Counted from the stretch's first letter, positions 11,222 through 20,786 are shown. The stretch is DNA of 64,000 bases from CBDFGT01 sp965247225 (GCA_965247225.1 CBDFGT010000009.1:124001-188000), one strand, 5' to 3'. The notes: a model not told the origin generated them from the sequence alone. Made by a program: numbers and translations.

Positions 11222-12193
11222 TCAGCCGATTACGCTGCCCTGTTCAGCAACTTCCACAACGGCCGCTTCAGCGCCGGGTGCCTCTGTGGACGAAATCTCC
11301 TCGCCCTCGACCTTGCGCGGCTGGCGACGCGGACGCGGTGCAGCCCGCCTGCGGGCCGGTGTCCGCTCGGTTGCAGTGGCATTCACCGCATTGTCTTCCT
11401 GGCCCAGTGTCACTTCGGCAGGGATACCCTCAATATCAGGCTGCGGACCAGAACCGTCCATCACCGGAATATCCCGCACCGGTGCCTGCACGGGTGCTGC
11501 AACATGCGGCTCACGCTCCGGCCGGTTTGGCCGCGGGCCGCGCTCATTGCGATTGTTCTGGTTGCGGTTGTTGCGGTCCCCCCGGGGCTCGCCCTGCTGA
11601 CGTTCACCGCGTGGCTCGCCCTGCTGCCTGTCATTGGGCTGCCTGTCATTGGGTTGCCTGTCATTTTGCTGGCGGTCACCCTGCTGGCGCTCCGGGCGTT
11701 CCTGACGATACCCCTGTTCTGAAGCCTGTTGATCATTGCGATTGCCCTGATCGTTGCGGGCACCATAGTCGGAGCGGTTGCCCTCCCCGGTATCGGAATC
11801 CCCGGCATTTTCGCCGTCCTGCTCTTCCGTCTCGTCGCTGTCGCGATTGCTGAATTCGCTGCGGTCATCCCGCTGGTAGCGTTCCTGCATCTGCGCCTGC
11901 GCGGCCGCAATAATCCGGTTATAATGCTCTGCATGCTGAAGATAGTTTTCAGCTACAACACGGTCACCAGCACTTTGCGCATCGCGCGCAAGATTCATGT
12001 ATTTCTCGGCAATGTGCTGCGCTGTACCACGGATTTTAACATCCGGACCCGAACTGTCATAAGACCGCGTCAGGGGATTTTGACCCTTGCGGTTATGATT
12101 GTTATTGCCGTTATTGCCATTGCTGAGATTGTTGCTGCTGCCATTATTATTGTTACGCCCGCGACCGCGTTGTTTCTGCTGTCCTGGCCTCAT
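11222..12193 (-). CDS. DUF4167 domain protein, low-complexity
   Basis: 323 residues. The conserved DUF4167 part is near residues 40-105 (ARDAQSAGDRVVAENYLQHA). It is preceded by an Asn/Gly/Arg-rich N-terminus and followed by a long Gln/Arg/Asp/Asn-rich tail and an Arg-rich C-terminus. The tail holds short tandem units such as NDRQP and QQGEPRG that also repeat at DNA level around 11600-11680. The basic, disordered composition suggests nucleic-acid binding; function is unknown. It follows prmC in the usual rhizobial order. Confidence 0.85.
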   Translation of the reverse strand: MRPGQQKQRGRGRNNNNGSSNNLSNGNNGNNNHNRKGQNPLTRSYDSSGPDVKIRGTAQHIAEKYMNLARDAQSAGDRVVAENYLQHAEHYNRIIAAAQAQMQERYQRDDRSEFSNRDSDETEEQDGENAGDSDTGEGNRSDYGARNDQGNRNDQQASEQGYRQERPERQQGDRQQNDRQPNDRQPNDRQQGEPRGERQQGEPRGDRNNRNQNNRNERGPRPNRPEREPHVAAPVQAPVRDIPVMDGSGPQPDIEGIPAEVTLGQEDNAVNATATERTPARRRAAPRPRRQPRKVEGEEISSTEAPGAEAAVVEVAEQGSVIG

Positions 12194-12548
12194 AGATCAC
12201 TCACCTGAATTTGTTGGCTGATAATATGACACGAAACTTTACCGTCCTTGAAAGATCGGCAGTTTGCGTGTCGCGATATGGGTGCGCTCATCGCATCCCG
12301 TCGCTGGTGAAAGTTAAAAAACGAAATCATGCATTTGGATAACCCAGCAAGGCGATCTCTTCCATCAAAAGAGAAAACTGATGCGCGGAAACAAACCGGA
12401 ATGTCACCCGTGTTCGCTGCTTAAATCCAGTGCACACAGCATTCCTATCCCGCTTCGCCCTGAATTCCAAGCATTTTCTTTTTCCATCAGGAACATGTCC
12501 TCAAAAAAATACCGTTTATACCAGCCTGCAGTGCCATGACACACATGT
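12194..12548. other. Intergenic region, no gene seen
   Basis: About 355 bp between prmC and the DUF4167 gene, more AT-rich than its surroundings. It probably holds the DUF4167 promoter. One stretch near 12516-12530 (ATACCAGCCTGCA) resembles a single end of the 7800-8066 element at 12 of 13 positions. No RNA or coding gene was recognised. Confidence 0.5.
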
Positions 12549-13427
12549 TCAGCGGGAAAATACCAGCACACGGTCCTGGCCGCCAAAATCCTGAACTGCC
12601 CTTGCCAGCGAAAAGCCTGCCGTTTGAAATTCCGCCGTCACCGCTGTTTTCTGGTCATAACCGATCTCCACAGCCAGAATTCCATCACCGGCAAGATGCG
12701 CCATCACCCGCGCGGCAATGGCGCGGTAGGCATCCAGTCCGTCCACGCCGCCATCCAGCGCCACAACAGGATCATAGCCACGCACCCCTTCATCCAGCCT
12801 GCTCACAACCTCTGAAGCAATATAGGGCGGATTGGAGACGATCACATCAAACACACCGTCCATATCGTCAAGCCAGTTGCTGACAAGTCCGGTAAACCGC
12901 CCTGAAAATCCGTGGGTTCGCGCATTGCGGATGGAGGTTTCAACCGCATCGGCGGAAATATCCGTGGCAACCCCGCTGGCCTGCGGCAGGGCAGACAAGA
13001 GCCCCAGCATGATCGCCCCTGTCCCCGTTCCCAGATCCAGAAGCCGCAACGGCTGGTTATCCCGCCCTTTCGCACGGATCGATGCCAGAACCTCGTTCAC
13101 CAGCATTTCCGAATCCGGCCTTGGTTCCAGCGTTCCGGGCGACATGGCAAGCTCCATGCCATAGAATTCACGCGCACCGAGAATGCGGTGCACCGGCTCA
13201 TGCGCCAGCCTGCGGGCAATGCCGTTCTCGATGCGCGCAAGTGCATCCGCATCCACAGCCACATCACCGCGCAACACCAGTTCCTGCGGCTCGATCCGCA
13301 GCAGCCCGGCCACCAGTACCCGTGCATCAAACGCCGCATCGGGAAAAAACGCCGCCTGAAAAGCCGTCCGCGCGCGCGCAAACAGGTCAGACCGCGTTGG
13401 AAATTCTGCCACATCCGGCTCCTTCAT
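12549..13427 (-). CDS. prmC: Peptide chain release factor glutamine methyltransferase
   Basis: 292-residue SAM-dependent methyltransferase that methylates the glutamine of the GGQ motif in release factors. An N-terminal helical region precedes a Rossmann domain with DLGTGTGAI. The catalytic NPPY motif is present (VSNPPYIASE). The start was set at MKEPDVAEF; a longer in-frame extension would overlap prfA. It lies 28 nt after prfA, its substrate gene, an arrangement conserved in many bacteria. Confidence 0.95.
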   Translation of the reverse strand: MKEPDVAEFPTRSDLFARARTAFQAAFFPDAAFDARVLVAGLLRIEPQELVLRGDVAVDADALARIENGIARRLAHEPVHRILGAREFYGMELAMSPGTLEPRPDSEMLVNEVLASIRAKGRDNQPLRLLDLGTGTGAIMLGLLSALPQASGVATDISADAVETSIRNARTHGFSGRFTGLVSNWLDDMDGVFDVIVSNPPYIASEVVSRLDEGVRGYDPVVALDGGVDGLDAYRAIAARVMAHLAGDGILAVEIGYDQKTAVTAEFQTAGFSLARAVQDFGGQDRVLVFSR

Positions 13428-13455
13428 CTCAAAAAGCGGCAAGCACGGCAAGCTG

Positions 13456-14538
13456 TCAAAGCCCCTGCTCCCCCAGAAGCGCCAGTTGCCCGGCCTGATA
13501 ATCGGCCAGAAGCGCGTCCACCACTTCGTCAATCTCGCCGGTCATCATCCGGTCCAGCTTGTAAAGCGTCAGGTTGATGCGGTGGTCCGTCACCCTTCCC
13601 TGCGGAAAATTATAGGTGCGAATGCGCTCTGACCGGTCACCCGATCCGATCTGACTCTTGCGGTCTGCCGAGCGTTCATTGTCCAGTTTCTGCCGTTCCA
13701 TGTCATAGAGACGCGAGCGCAGCACCTGCATGGCCTTTGCCCTGTTCTGGTGCTGGGATTTTTCCGAGGATGTCACCACCAGCCCGGTCGGCAAGTGGGT
13801 AATGCGCACCGCCGAATCGGTGGTGTTGACGTGCTGGCCGCCCGCGCCGGAAGAGCGCATCGTATCAATGCGGATATCTTCGGCCCGCACCTCGATGTCA
13901 ACCTCTTCGGCCTCCGGCAGAACTGCAACTGTGGCTGCCGATGTATGGATGCGACCGCTGGCTTCCGTATCCGGCACGCGCTGCACCCTGTGTACGCCGG
14001 ATTCAAATTTCAGCCTGGAAAACACCCCGCGCCCGGTAATCGTGGCAATCACTTCCTTGTATCCGCCCGCATCTCCCTCGCTGGAAGACAGGATTTCCGT
14101 CTTCCAGTGATTGTTGGCGGCAAAGCGCTCATACATGCGAAACAGGTCACCGGCAAAAAGTGCGGCTTCCGACCCGCCGGTTCCGGCGCGAATTTCCAGA
14201 ATGGCGCTTTTCTCGTCGGCCGCATCCTTTGGCAGCAGCAAGATCTGGATATCCTTTTCCAGCGCCTCGAACTGCGCCTTCAGATCCGGCAGTTCAGCCT
14301 CGGCCAGATCGCGCATGTCGCGATCAAAGCTGCGGTCTTCCAGGATTGTTTCCATCTCTTCGATATCGGCCATGGCCTTCTGGTAAAGCCGGATCTTGGT
14401 AACCACAGGCTGCAGTTCGGAATATTCCCCTGCCAGCTTCACATAGACATCTGCAGGCGGACCGGACGCCATACGCGCCTCGATTTCACCGAAGCGGCGC
14501 TCCAGCTCACGCATTTTTTCCTGGGGTAGTTTTGCCAC
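13456..14538 (-). CDS. prfA: Peptide chain release factor 1
   Basis: 360 residues. RF1 ends translation at UAA and UAG. The peptidyl-hydrolysis motif GAGGQHVN is present. The codon-reading region RVPDTEASGRIHTS has the PxT form of RF1, as opposed to the SPF of RF2. Length is normal. It is 23 nt downstream of ptsP and upstream of prmC, which modifies its GGQ glutamine. Confidence 0.96.
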   Translation of the reverse strand: MAKLPQEKMRELERRFGEIEARMASGPPADVYVKLAGEYSELQPVVTKIRLYQKAMADIEEMETILEDRSFDRDMRDLAEAELPDLKAQFEALEKDIQILLLPKDAADEKSAILEIRAGTGGSEAALFAGDLFRMYERFAANNHWKTEILSSSEGDAGGYKEVIATITGRGVFSRLKFESGVHRVQRVPDTEASGRIHTSAATVAVLPEAEEVDIEVRAEDIRIDTMRSSGAGGQHVNTTDSAVRITHLPTGLVVTSSEKSQHQNRAKAMQVLRSRLYDMERQKLDNERSADRKSQIGSGDRSERIRTYNFPQGRVTDHRINLTLYKLDRMMTGEIDEVVDALLADYQAGQLALLGEQGL

Positions 14539-14561
14539 GGGGCCTGCCTGTCAAAAAGAAT

Positions 14562-16829
14562 TCAAAGGGGAAGATTGTTGGCTTCGGCAAACAGGGTCAA
14601 TGTCTCCCGCACCGACATTTTCGGGTTGGGGTCATCAATAGCCGCATGCAGCACCTCGGCCAGCTGGCCTGCATCCAGTCCCAGCAGCATGGCCTTGACC
14701 GGGCCGATGGCCGTTGGCGACATGGAAACCGAGCGGAAACCGATGCCGATCAGCGCCATGGCCGACAGCGGTTTGGACGCCATTTCACCGCACAGCGTGA
14801 CCGCCGTCCTGTTGCGCTCGCCCGCCCGCACAATGTCGCGCAGGATGCGCAGGAACGGTCGTCCCAGCACATCGAACCGGTCTGCAACCCGGGCATTGCC
14901 CCGGTCGACCGCCATGGAAAACTGGAACAGGTCGTTGGAGCCCACCGAAACGAAATCCACTTCCGCCATCAGCTCATCCAGTTGCCACATCAGGGCCGGC
15001 ACTTCCAGCATGGCCCCGAATTGCAGTTTCTTGGGCAGCGGGTGACCGAATTTCGACAGATGCTGGATTTCCTTTTGCAGCAGTTCGCGCACCTCTTTCA
15101 ATTCGGAAATTTCCGTCACCATCGGAATCATCAGCCGCAATTCGCCACCGGCGTTTGCCCGCAGCAATGCGCGCAGTTGCGTGCGCAACAGGCCCGGACG
15201 ATCCAGCGACAGCCGGATGGCCCGCCAGCCCAGCGCCGGATTTTCCTCTTCCGCAGCCCGGAAATACGGCACCACCTTGTCGCCGCCGATATCCAGCGTG
15301 CGAAACGTCACCGGACGGCCAGCGGCCTGCTTGAGCACAGCGCGGTAAAACGCTTCCTGCTCTTCCATTTTCGGCATGTTGGACGCAATCATGAACTGCA
15401 ATTCGGTGCGGAACAGGCCGATGCCGTCAGCACCGGATTCTGCCAGTTGCGGCAGGTCCACGAGGAGACCGGCATTCATTTTCAGGCTGATCGCCTGACC
15501 GTCTGTGGTCACCGATTCCACAGGGCGCAAGGCCCGGAACTGCTCCTGGCGCCTGGCCCGCAGCTTGACCTTTTCTTCATACGCCTTGACCAGATCCGGC
15601 ACGGGACGCAGGTGCACCTTGGCGGCATCCCCGTCAATAATGACGGGATCCCCGTTTTCAGCCATCGCCACAAGCCCGGCAACCTGGCCGACGACCGGAA
15701 TGCCCATGGCCCGCGCCACGATCACCACATGACTGGTCACGGCACCGTCTTCCAGCACCAGTCCGCGCACATGCGCACGGGGATAGTCCAGAAGCTCGGC
15801 AGCCCCCATGGCCCGCGCCACAACAATCGCGTCCGTCGGGAACCCGTTTTCCGTTGTCCGGTCTTCATAGCCGGTCAATTGCCGCAACAGCCGGTTTGTC
15901 AGGTCGTCAAAATCATGCATCCGCTCGCGTAAGTAAGGATCTGTCAGGCGCATCATCCGCGCCCTGGTGTCACTCTGTACCTTTTCAACAGCCGCCTCAG
16001 CCGTCAGGCCATTGCGGATAGCCTCTTCCAGCTTGCGCACCCAGCCCCGGTCATGGGCAAACATGCGATAGGTTTCCAGAACCTCGCGATGCTCGCCCTC
16101 CTGGCTGACTTCGCGGCGCGACAGCATGTCGTCAATCGAAATCCGCAATGAGCCCAGTGCCTCGCCAAGCCGTATCAGCTCCTGGTCCGTGTCCTCGTTC
16201 AAAAGATTGGTCACCACAATGCGCGGCTCGTGCAGCACCACATGTCCGAGGCCGATGCCTTCGCCATAGCTGTCACCGTCAATCGAAACAGGACGTGCCA
16301 GATCCAGCTCCATGCCCGGTGCGGCAATCTTTTTCAGTTCACCCGTGGCAATCATCTCGGCCAGAACCATGGCCGTGGTTTCCAGTGCCTCGGCCTCGTC
16401 CTCGCGATAATTGCGCTGCGCCTTGTTCTGCACCACCAGAACGCCCAGCGAGCGCCCGGCCCGCAAGATAGGCACACCCAGGAAGGACTGGTAAATCTCT
16501 TCGCCGGTTTCCGGCAGATAGCGGAAGGCCGGATGGGCCTGCGCATCGGACAGGTTGAGCGATTGCGCAGAAGCGGCAATCGTACCCACAAGACCCTGGC
16601 CCATTTTGAGATGCGACAAGTGCACGGCGTCCTTGTTCAAACCTTCCGTGGCATAGAGTTCCAGAACCGAATCAGCACGCAGGACATAGACCGAGCAAAC
16701 CTCGGCCACCATGTTCTGGGCAATCTGGCGCACGATACGGTCCAGACGCTCCTGCGGTTCCAGCTGCTCCGCCATGATTTCGCGAAGCCGCTTGAGTAAA
16801 ACGCGTGGACCTGTCGATTGGTCTCTCAT
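14562..16829 (-). CDS. ptsP: Phosphoenolpyruvate-protein phosphotransferase PtsP (EI-Ntr)
   Basis: 755-residue first enzyme of the nitrogen PTS; it passes phosphate from PEP to NPr. A GAF domain fills about residues 20-160, followed by the EI domains. The swivelling-domain histidine is in AVTSHVVIVARAMG, and the PEP-binding domain carries TLCGEMA near the C-terminus. The start MRDQSTGPRVLL removes a 13-residue extension. It lies between lysC and prfA, as in Brucella and Rhizobium. It regulates metabolism and transport and does not import sugar. Confidence 0.95.
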   Translation of the reverse strand: MRDQSTGPRVLLKRLREIMAEQLEPQERLDRIVRQIAQNMVAEVCSVYVLRADSVLELYATEGLNKDAVHLSHLKMGQGLVGTIAASAQSLNLSDAQAHPAFRYLPETGEEIYQSFLGVPILRAGRSLGVLVVQNKAQRNYREDEAEALETTAMVLAEMIATGELKKIAAPGMELDLARPVSIDGDSYGEGIGLGHVVLHEPRIVVTNLLNEDTDQELIRLGEALGSLRISIDDMLSRREVSQEGEHREVLETYRMFAHDRGWVRKLEEAIRNGLTAEAAVEKVQSDTRARMMRLTDPYLRERMHDFDDLTNRLLRQLTGYEDRTTENGFPTDAIVVARAMGAAELLDYPRAHVRGLVLEDGAVTSHVVIVARAMGIPVVGQVAGLVAMAENGDPVIIDGDAAKVHLRPVPDLVKAYEEKVKLRARRQEQFRALRPVESVTTDGQAISLKMNAGLLVDLPQLAESGADGIGLFRTELQFMIASNMPKMEEQEAFYRAVLKQAAGRPVTFRTLDIGGDKVVPYFRAAEEENPALGWRAIRLSLDRPGLLRTQLRALLRANAGGELRLMIPMVTEISELKEVRELLQKEIQHLSKFGHPLPKKLQFGAMLEVPALMWQLDELMAEVDFVSVGSNDLFQFSMAVDRGNARVADRFDVLGRPFLRILRDIVRAGERNRTAVTLCGEMASKPLSAMALIGIGFRSVSMSPTAIGPVKAMLLGLDAGQLAEVLHAAIDDPNPKMSVRETLTLFAEANNLPL

Positions 16830-16921
16830 TGCCGCAATACCCCCGGTGTCAAGCCATTCAGATTGCAAGCATGCAGTCCAAACCGCATGCCGGTCAAGAC
16901 CGGAACACCCGTATCCCGGGA

Positions 16922-18175
16922 TTAACTCTTGTCGAGACCGTAGCAGGAATGCAGGGTCCGCACCGCAAGCTCGCCGTAAACGCCGTCAATCAGGATCGAA
17001 ATCTTGATTTCCGATGTGGTGATCGCCTTGATATTGATGCCCTTTTCGGCCAAAGCCCTGAAGGCCGTGGCAGCAACGCCTGCATGCGAGCGCATGCCGA
17101 TACCGATGACCGAGACTTTCACAAGGCCCGATTCGTTCTGGACAACATCATAGCCGATCTTGTCCTTGTGATCCGACAGGACTTTGACAGCCTTGTCGAG
17201 ATCGCCGGTTGGCACGGTAAAGGTCATGTCGGTGCGCGAACCGTCCTCGGAAATATTCTGGACGATCATGTCCACGTTGATATGGGATTCGGCCAGCGGT
17301 CCGAAAATGGCCGCTGAAACACCCGGACGGTCGGCAAGGCGGCGCAGGGAAATCTGGGCTTCATCCTTGGCAAAGGCAATTCCGGTCACAACTTCCTGTT
17401 CCACGATTTCTTCCTCATCACAAATCAAGGTACCGGGAGGATTGAGGAGATCGCCCATGCCCGGCGCATGGGGATCATCAAAGGACGAGCGCACGAAGGT
17501 GCGCACCTTGTGCACCATGGCCAGCTCCACCGAGCGCACCTGCAGAACCTTGGCACCCAGCGAGGCCATTTCCAGCATTTCTTCAAAGGCGATCTTTTTC
17601 ATCCGCCGTGCCTTGGGCTCAATGCGCGGATCGGTGGTGTAAACACCATCCACATCTGTATAGATATCGCAGCGGTCCGCCTTCACGGAAGCGGCAATCG
17701 CCACCGCCGATGTGTCGGAGCCGCCGCGGCCGAGCGTGGAAATCCGGTTGTCGGGGCCAAGCCCCTGGAAGCCTGCAATCACCGCCACCTGACCAAGGCC
17801 GAAGCGGCGGATGATTTCGCTGCCGTCAATCTCCAGAATCCGCGCCGCCCCGTGCGCATTGTCGGTGCGGATCGGGATCTGCCAGCCCTGCCAGGAGCGG
17901 GCATCAATGCCGATATCCTGCAGCGCAATCGCCAGAAGCCCGGATGTCACCTGTTCGCCGGAGGCAACAATCGCGTCATATTCACGGGCATCGTGCATCG
18001 GCGACGTTTCCTTGGCCCAGCCGACCAGCTCATTGGTCTTGCCCGACATGGCAGATACCACCACGGCCACTTCATGGCCCGCATCCACTTCACGTTTCAC
18101 ATGCTGGGCAACGTTCCGGATCCGCTCGATATTGGCAACCGAAGTGCCACCGAATTTCATAACAATACGCGCCAT
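16922..18175 (-). CDS. lysC: Aspartate kinase
   Basis: 417-residue enzyme that phosphorylates aspartate, the first step to lysine, threonine and methionine. The N-terminal kinase domain begins MARIVMKFGGTSVAN, with GRGGSDTSAVA in the substrate site. Two ACT domains follow from about residue 265, usual for feedback-regulated enzymes. It is the first gene of a leftward block with ptsP, prfA and prmC. In related genomes it is divergent from ubiG; here a foreign-looking pair separates them. Confidence 0.95.
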   Translation of the reverse strand: MARIVMKFGGTSVANIERIRNVAQHVKREVDAGHEVAVVVSAMSGKTNELVGWAKETSPMHDAREYDAIVASGEQVTSGLLAIALQDIGIDARSWQGWQIPIRTDNAHGAARILEIDGSEIIRRFGLGQVAVIAGFQGLGPDNRISTLGRGGSDTSAVAIAASVKADRCDIYTDVDGVYTTDPRIEPKARRMKKIAFEEMLEMASLGAKVLQVRSVELAMVHKVRTFVRSSFDDPHAPGMGDLLNPPGTLICDEEEIVEQEVVTGIAFAKDEAQISLRRLADRPGVSAAIFGPLAESHINVDMIVQNISEDGSRTDMTFTVPTGDLDKAVKVLSDHKDKIGYDVVQNESGLVKVSVIGIGMRSHAGVAATAFRALAEKGINIKAITTSEIKISILIDGVYGELAVRTLHSCYGLDKS

Positions 18176-18355
18176 GGTCTCTTCCGCATGTCTGATGCGC
18201 CGTTTCCGGCAAAAGTTGCGGCGTCTTAACCAAATTGCAGCGACAATTCAATGGGGGCGGGGAATTTGCAAATTACTCAGTATCAATTAAAGGAAGAAAC
18301 GATCTTGAATTCTCATCAAGGTTCCCGACTTCAAGCTTTGATAACGCTTGCCAGC

Positions 18356-18361
18356 TATAAT
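18356..18361 (+). promoter_or_regulatory. Candidate -10 box of the AAA/nuclease pair
   Basis: A perfect TATAAT lies about 67 nt before the preferred GTG start of the AAA gene. No well-spaced -35 hexamer is evident. If real, it would put the start of transcription inside the longest open frame and support the shorter protein. Confidence 0.35.
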
Positions 18362-18427
18362 CGTGTCTGGCAATTTAAAAAGATCAACCGGAAACAGAAC
18401 CGGTTTTCACATCAGGAAATATGTAAC

Positions 18428-19750
18428 GTGTTGAAATTCCAGGTCGAAAATCTCGGAAAAGTGCGGTCCGCAGATATTGAGCTTGCCCCGCTGACAATGC
18501 TCGTTGGAAAAAATAATACGGGCAAGAGCTATATAGCGACCGTAATTTGGGCGATGTGCAACATTTCGGGTTTATTTAGTGGGAATGAAACCGTTTCCAA
18601 GTTGCCGACATGGCTGATCAAGTTCATACAACAAAAACCAAGCGAAACAACTCAAACTATCACGATAAAAGAAAAAGAAATCGAAGAACTTTTTTTTGCA
18701 ATTAACGGAATATTTGAGGAAAGAATACTTGAATTCATACGAAATACATTTTCTTTTGAGATTGCCCGAGAATTTCGGATTAATCCGTACATTGTGCCGC
18801 TAGATGAAATTTCCCTTTCAAAGACGGGGTACGCAGAGAAAGAAGATAATTTCTTGTTTGAACAAGGAATTTTGAAATACGGCAACACGGAATCTGTTTT
18901 CAACTTAATACCCAGAGACAATTTCATTGGGTTAAATGCGAGCAGAATAGCAGGGGAATTATTTTCGATTTATTTGCACAGATATAATTGGAACAATTTC
19001 AACAGGACACTTTACATACCTGCCGCTAGAACAGGATTAATGCTGGCATTGCCAGCTTTTATCGCAAGAGCATTCGATGACGAAAAAGGCTCTGCCTTTG
19101 ATGCGATGCCAAGACCGCTGACTTCGTTTTTGCAACAATTGGCAAACAATAGATTCAAAGTAAACAATAAACGGGTAAATAAAATCAATGATTGGATACT
19201 TAAAAATATCGTATTGGGATCAATAATAGAAAGCGAAAAAGAAGTTCCAGAATACAAATACCAACCAATTGAAACAGAACACAAGATTCCATTTCACGCA
19301 ACCTCTTCGTTGGTAACAGAAATAGCGCCATTTTTGATAGGAATGAAAAACACACACGGATTAAACCATATTATTTTTGAAGAACCTGAAGCGCATCTCC
19401 ACCTTGAGGCACAGAGAAAGATGGCGCAGGCCATAGTGCGACTTGTCAACAGCGGAACAAAGGTCACGCTCACAACACACAGCGATACATTTTTACAGCA
19501 AATCAACAATTTGATGCGCCTGCATGCCCATCCAAAGCGCGATGAACTGATGGCCCGGTTGGGCTACGAATCGGATGATCTGCTCGATCCAAACGACGCA
19601 AAAGTCTACGAGTTTGTCGAAAACAATGGAATGACGGACGTAAATCAGCTTGAACGCACACCAGATGGTTTTGTTATCAAGAGCCTCAACGAAACGCTTA
19701 TTGCCTTGGCAAAAGAAACTCTGATGTTGGACGAGGGCAACGATGATTGA
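18428..19750 (+). CDS. AAA family ATPase, OLD/AAA15-like, candidate defence protein
   Basis: About 440 residues, SMC/ABC-like ATPase. Walker A is GKNNTGKSY about 25 residues in, the N-terminus reading LKFQVENLGKVRSADIEL. The Walker B region is HIIFEEPEAHLHLEAQ and the switch is TTHSDTFLQQ. There is no C-terminal Toprim domain, unlike true OLD nucleases. The start was placed at GTG 18428 behind AGGA; an open frame continues up to 18251, which would add 59 residues of doubtful value. The middle (18500-19350) is clearly AT-rich against its neighbours. The gene overlaps the next by 8 nt. It resembles ATPases of toxin and phage-defence systems; substrate unknown. Confidence 0.8.
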   Translation: MLKFQVENLGKVRSADIELAPLTMLVGKNNTGKSYIATVIWAMCNISGLFSGNETVSKLPTWLIKFIQQKPSETTQTITIKEKEIEELFFAINGIFEERILEFIRNTFSFEIAREFRINPYIVPLDEISLSKTGYAEKEDNFLFEQGILKYGNTESVFNLIPRDNFIGLNASRIAGELFSIYLHRYNWNNFNRTLYIPAARTGLMLALPAFIARAFDDEKGSAFDAMPRPLTSFLQQLANNRFKVNNKRVNKINDWILKNIVLGSIIESEKEVPEYKYQPIETEHKIPFHATSSLVTEIAPFLIGMKNTHGLNHIIFEEPEAHLHLEAQRKMAQAIVRLVNSGTKVTLTTHSDTFLQQINNLMRLHAHPKRDELMARLGYESDDLLDPNDAKVYEFVENNGMTDVNQLERTPDGFVIKSLNETLIALAKETLMLDEGNDD

Positions 19751-20324
19751 TTCCTGCCGGGAGCATCTGTGCCATTTTAATGGCAATTATATACATGAAG
19801 TCGCTGGTTCATTCTTCATTGAGGAAAAAGACGTAGGCGGAATCGGAAAAGCTTTTTTTGAAAGCGAGGAGCCCTGCATCCTTTTTAAAACTCACAACAA
19901 TCCCCCGCTGGTATGGGCATTGCGAAACGCCAAATGCGCAGACGGTGCATTTCTGTCCTCTAGTGGCGGACATTTTCATTTGCACATAGTCGAATTGAAA
20001 AGCAGTCTAAAGCCATCGACTTGGGAGCATGTCCTCAAACAGTTCAACGGGATGTATTTAAGTGCGATTGCTGCATGCCGACTTCTGGAGGTGACAACTA
20101 TTGCATCGGTAACCTGTTATATAGCATATAAAAACGATAGAATGGACCAAATGGAAACGGCCAATCCCGTTCTCATAAAATCCCTTGTGGGTAAAAAAAA
20201 TCCCTTCAATAGCCAAGTTGAATGGACAAATGGAAGTGTTTTGCTTCCGTTTGGCACTAGTGCATTGTTGAAGAAAGCTGTTCGTGATCCCGTAACAAAC
20301 GACGCTCATTTCGGCAGAATCTAA
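19743..20324 (+). CDS. Unrecognised protein with PD-(D/E)XK-like motif
   Basis: 193 residues, translationally coupled to the AAA gene by an ATGATTGA overlap. The stretch CADGAFLS (D about 65), then HLHIVELKSS about 20 residues on, then WEHVLKQFNG, has the layout D...ExK...Q of PD-(D/E)XK nucleases. I recognise no named family. No signal peptide or membrane segment is visible. As partner of an AAA ATPase it is a plausible effector nuclease of a two-gene defence module; this is inference. The gene is less GC-rich than lysC or ubiG. It may instead be a non-catalytic partner. Confidence 0.65.
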   Translation: MIDSCREHLCHFNGNYIHEVAGSFFIEEKDVGGIGKAFFESEEPCILFKTHNNPPLVWALRNAKCADGAFLSSSGGHFHLHIVELKSSLKPSTWEHVLKQFNGMYLSAIAACRLLEVTTIASVTCYIAYKNDRMDQMETANPVLIKSLVGKKNPFNSQVEWTNGSVLLPFGTSALLKKAVRDPVTNDAHFGRI

Positions 20325-20786
20325 AAACGATGCGTCAGTATGGGAATGAAACCCCAAGAATCAGCTTTGATTTCAACGGCAGGCAGCATTTTTCATCCCC
20401 CTGTATTGCCCCCATGCCTATAATATCCGCGTTCCATCATCGGATACACCGGCCAAGCGTTACCGGCGAGATGGAACCGGCGCTTCGGGCAGGGTCAAGA
20501 CGCAGGCTCTGGCCGGAGGCACTGTCAGAAAATGGTTCCCCCCGCTTCCGTTAACGAGAAGCCGGCGTGCCTGTGTGGCACACAAGACCTGTTCCGGTAA
20601 CAATCGCCGGATCAGGAGGCAGAGGAACCGGAGTTGGCAGAGGCAGACCGCTGAAGCGGGGCACGGGATCGTGTCATCTACTACTCTACTTGCGGCACGA
20701 CCTGTGCCCCGGCCCTTGATCAAGGGCCAAATGCAAGCAAAACCCGGGTGACGCAGGTCAGGCCGGGCTGAAGGTGCATCATAATG
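20325..20786. other. Intergenic region between the insert and the small ORF
   Basis: About 460 bp with several short GC-rich inverted repeats (for example around 20580-20650 and 20700-20725, GGCCCTTGATCAAGGGCC). No protein with recognisable features was found in any frame. It could hold a small RNA or terminators. The GC content returns to host level here, so the right edge of the insert is probably near 20330-20420. Confidence 0.4.

Noticed and set aside
14532..15932. 466-codon plus-strand frame opposite ptsP
   Set aside because: Antisense shadow; no domain recognised and ptsP is complete.
18428..20324. PARIS (AriA/AriB) system
   Set aside because: The ATPase is of a similar general class, but the partner is only 193 residues and shows an ExK motif where AriB has a Toprim-like fold.
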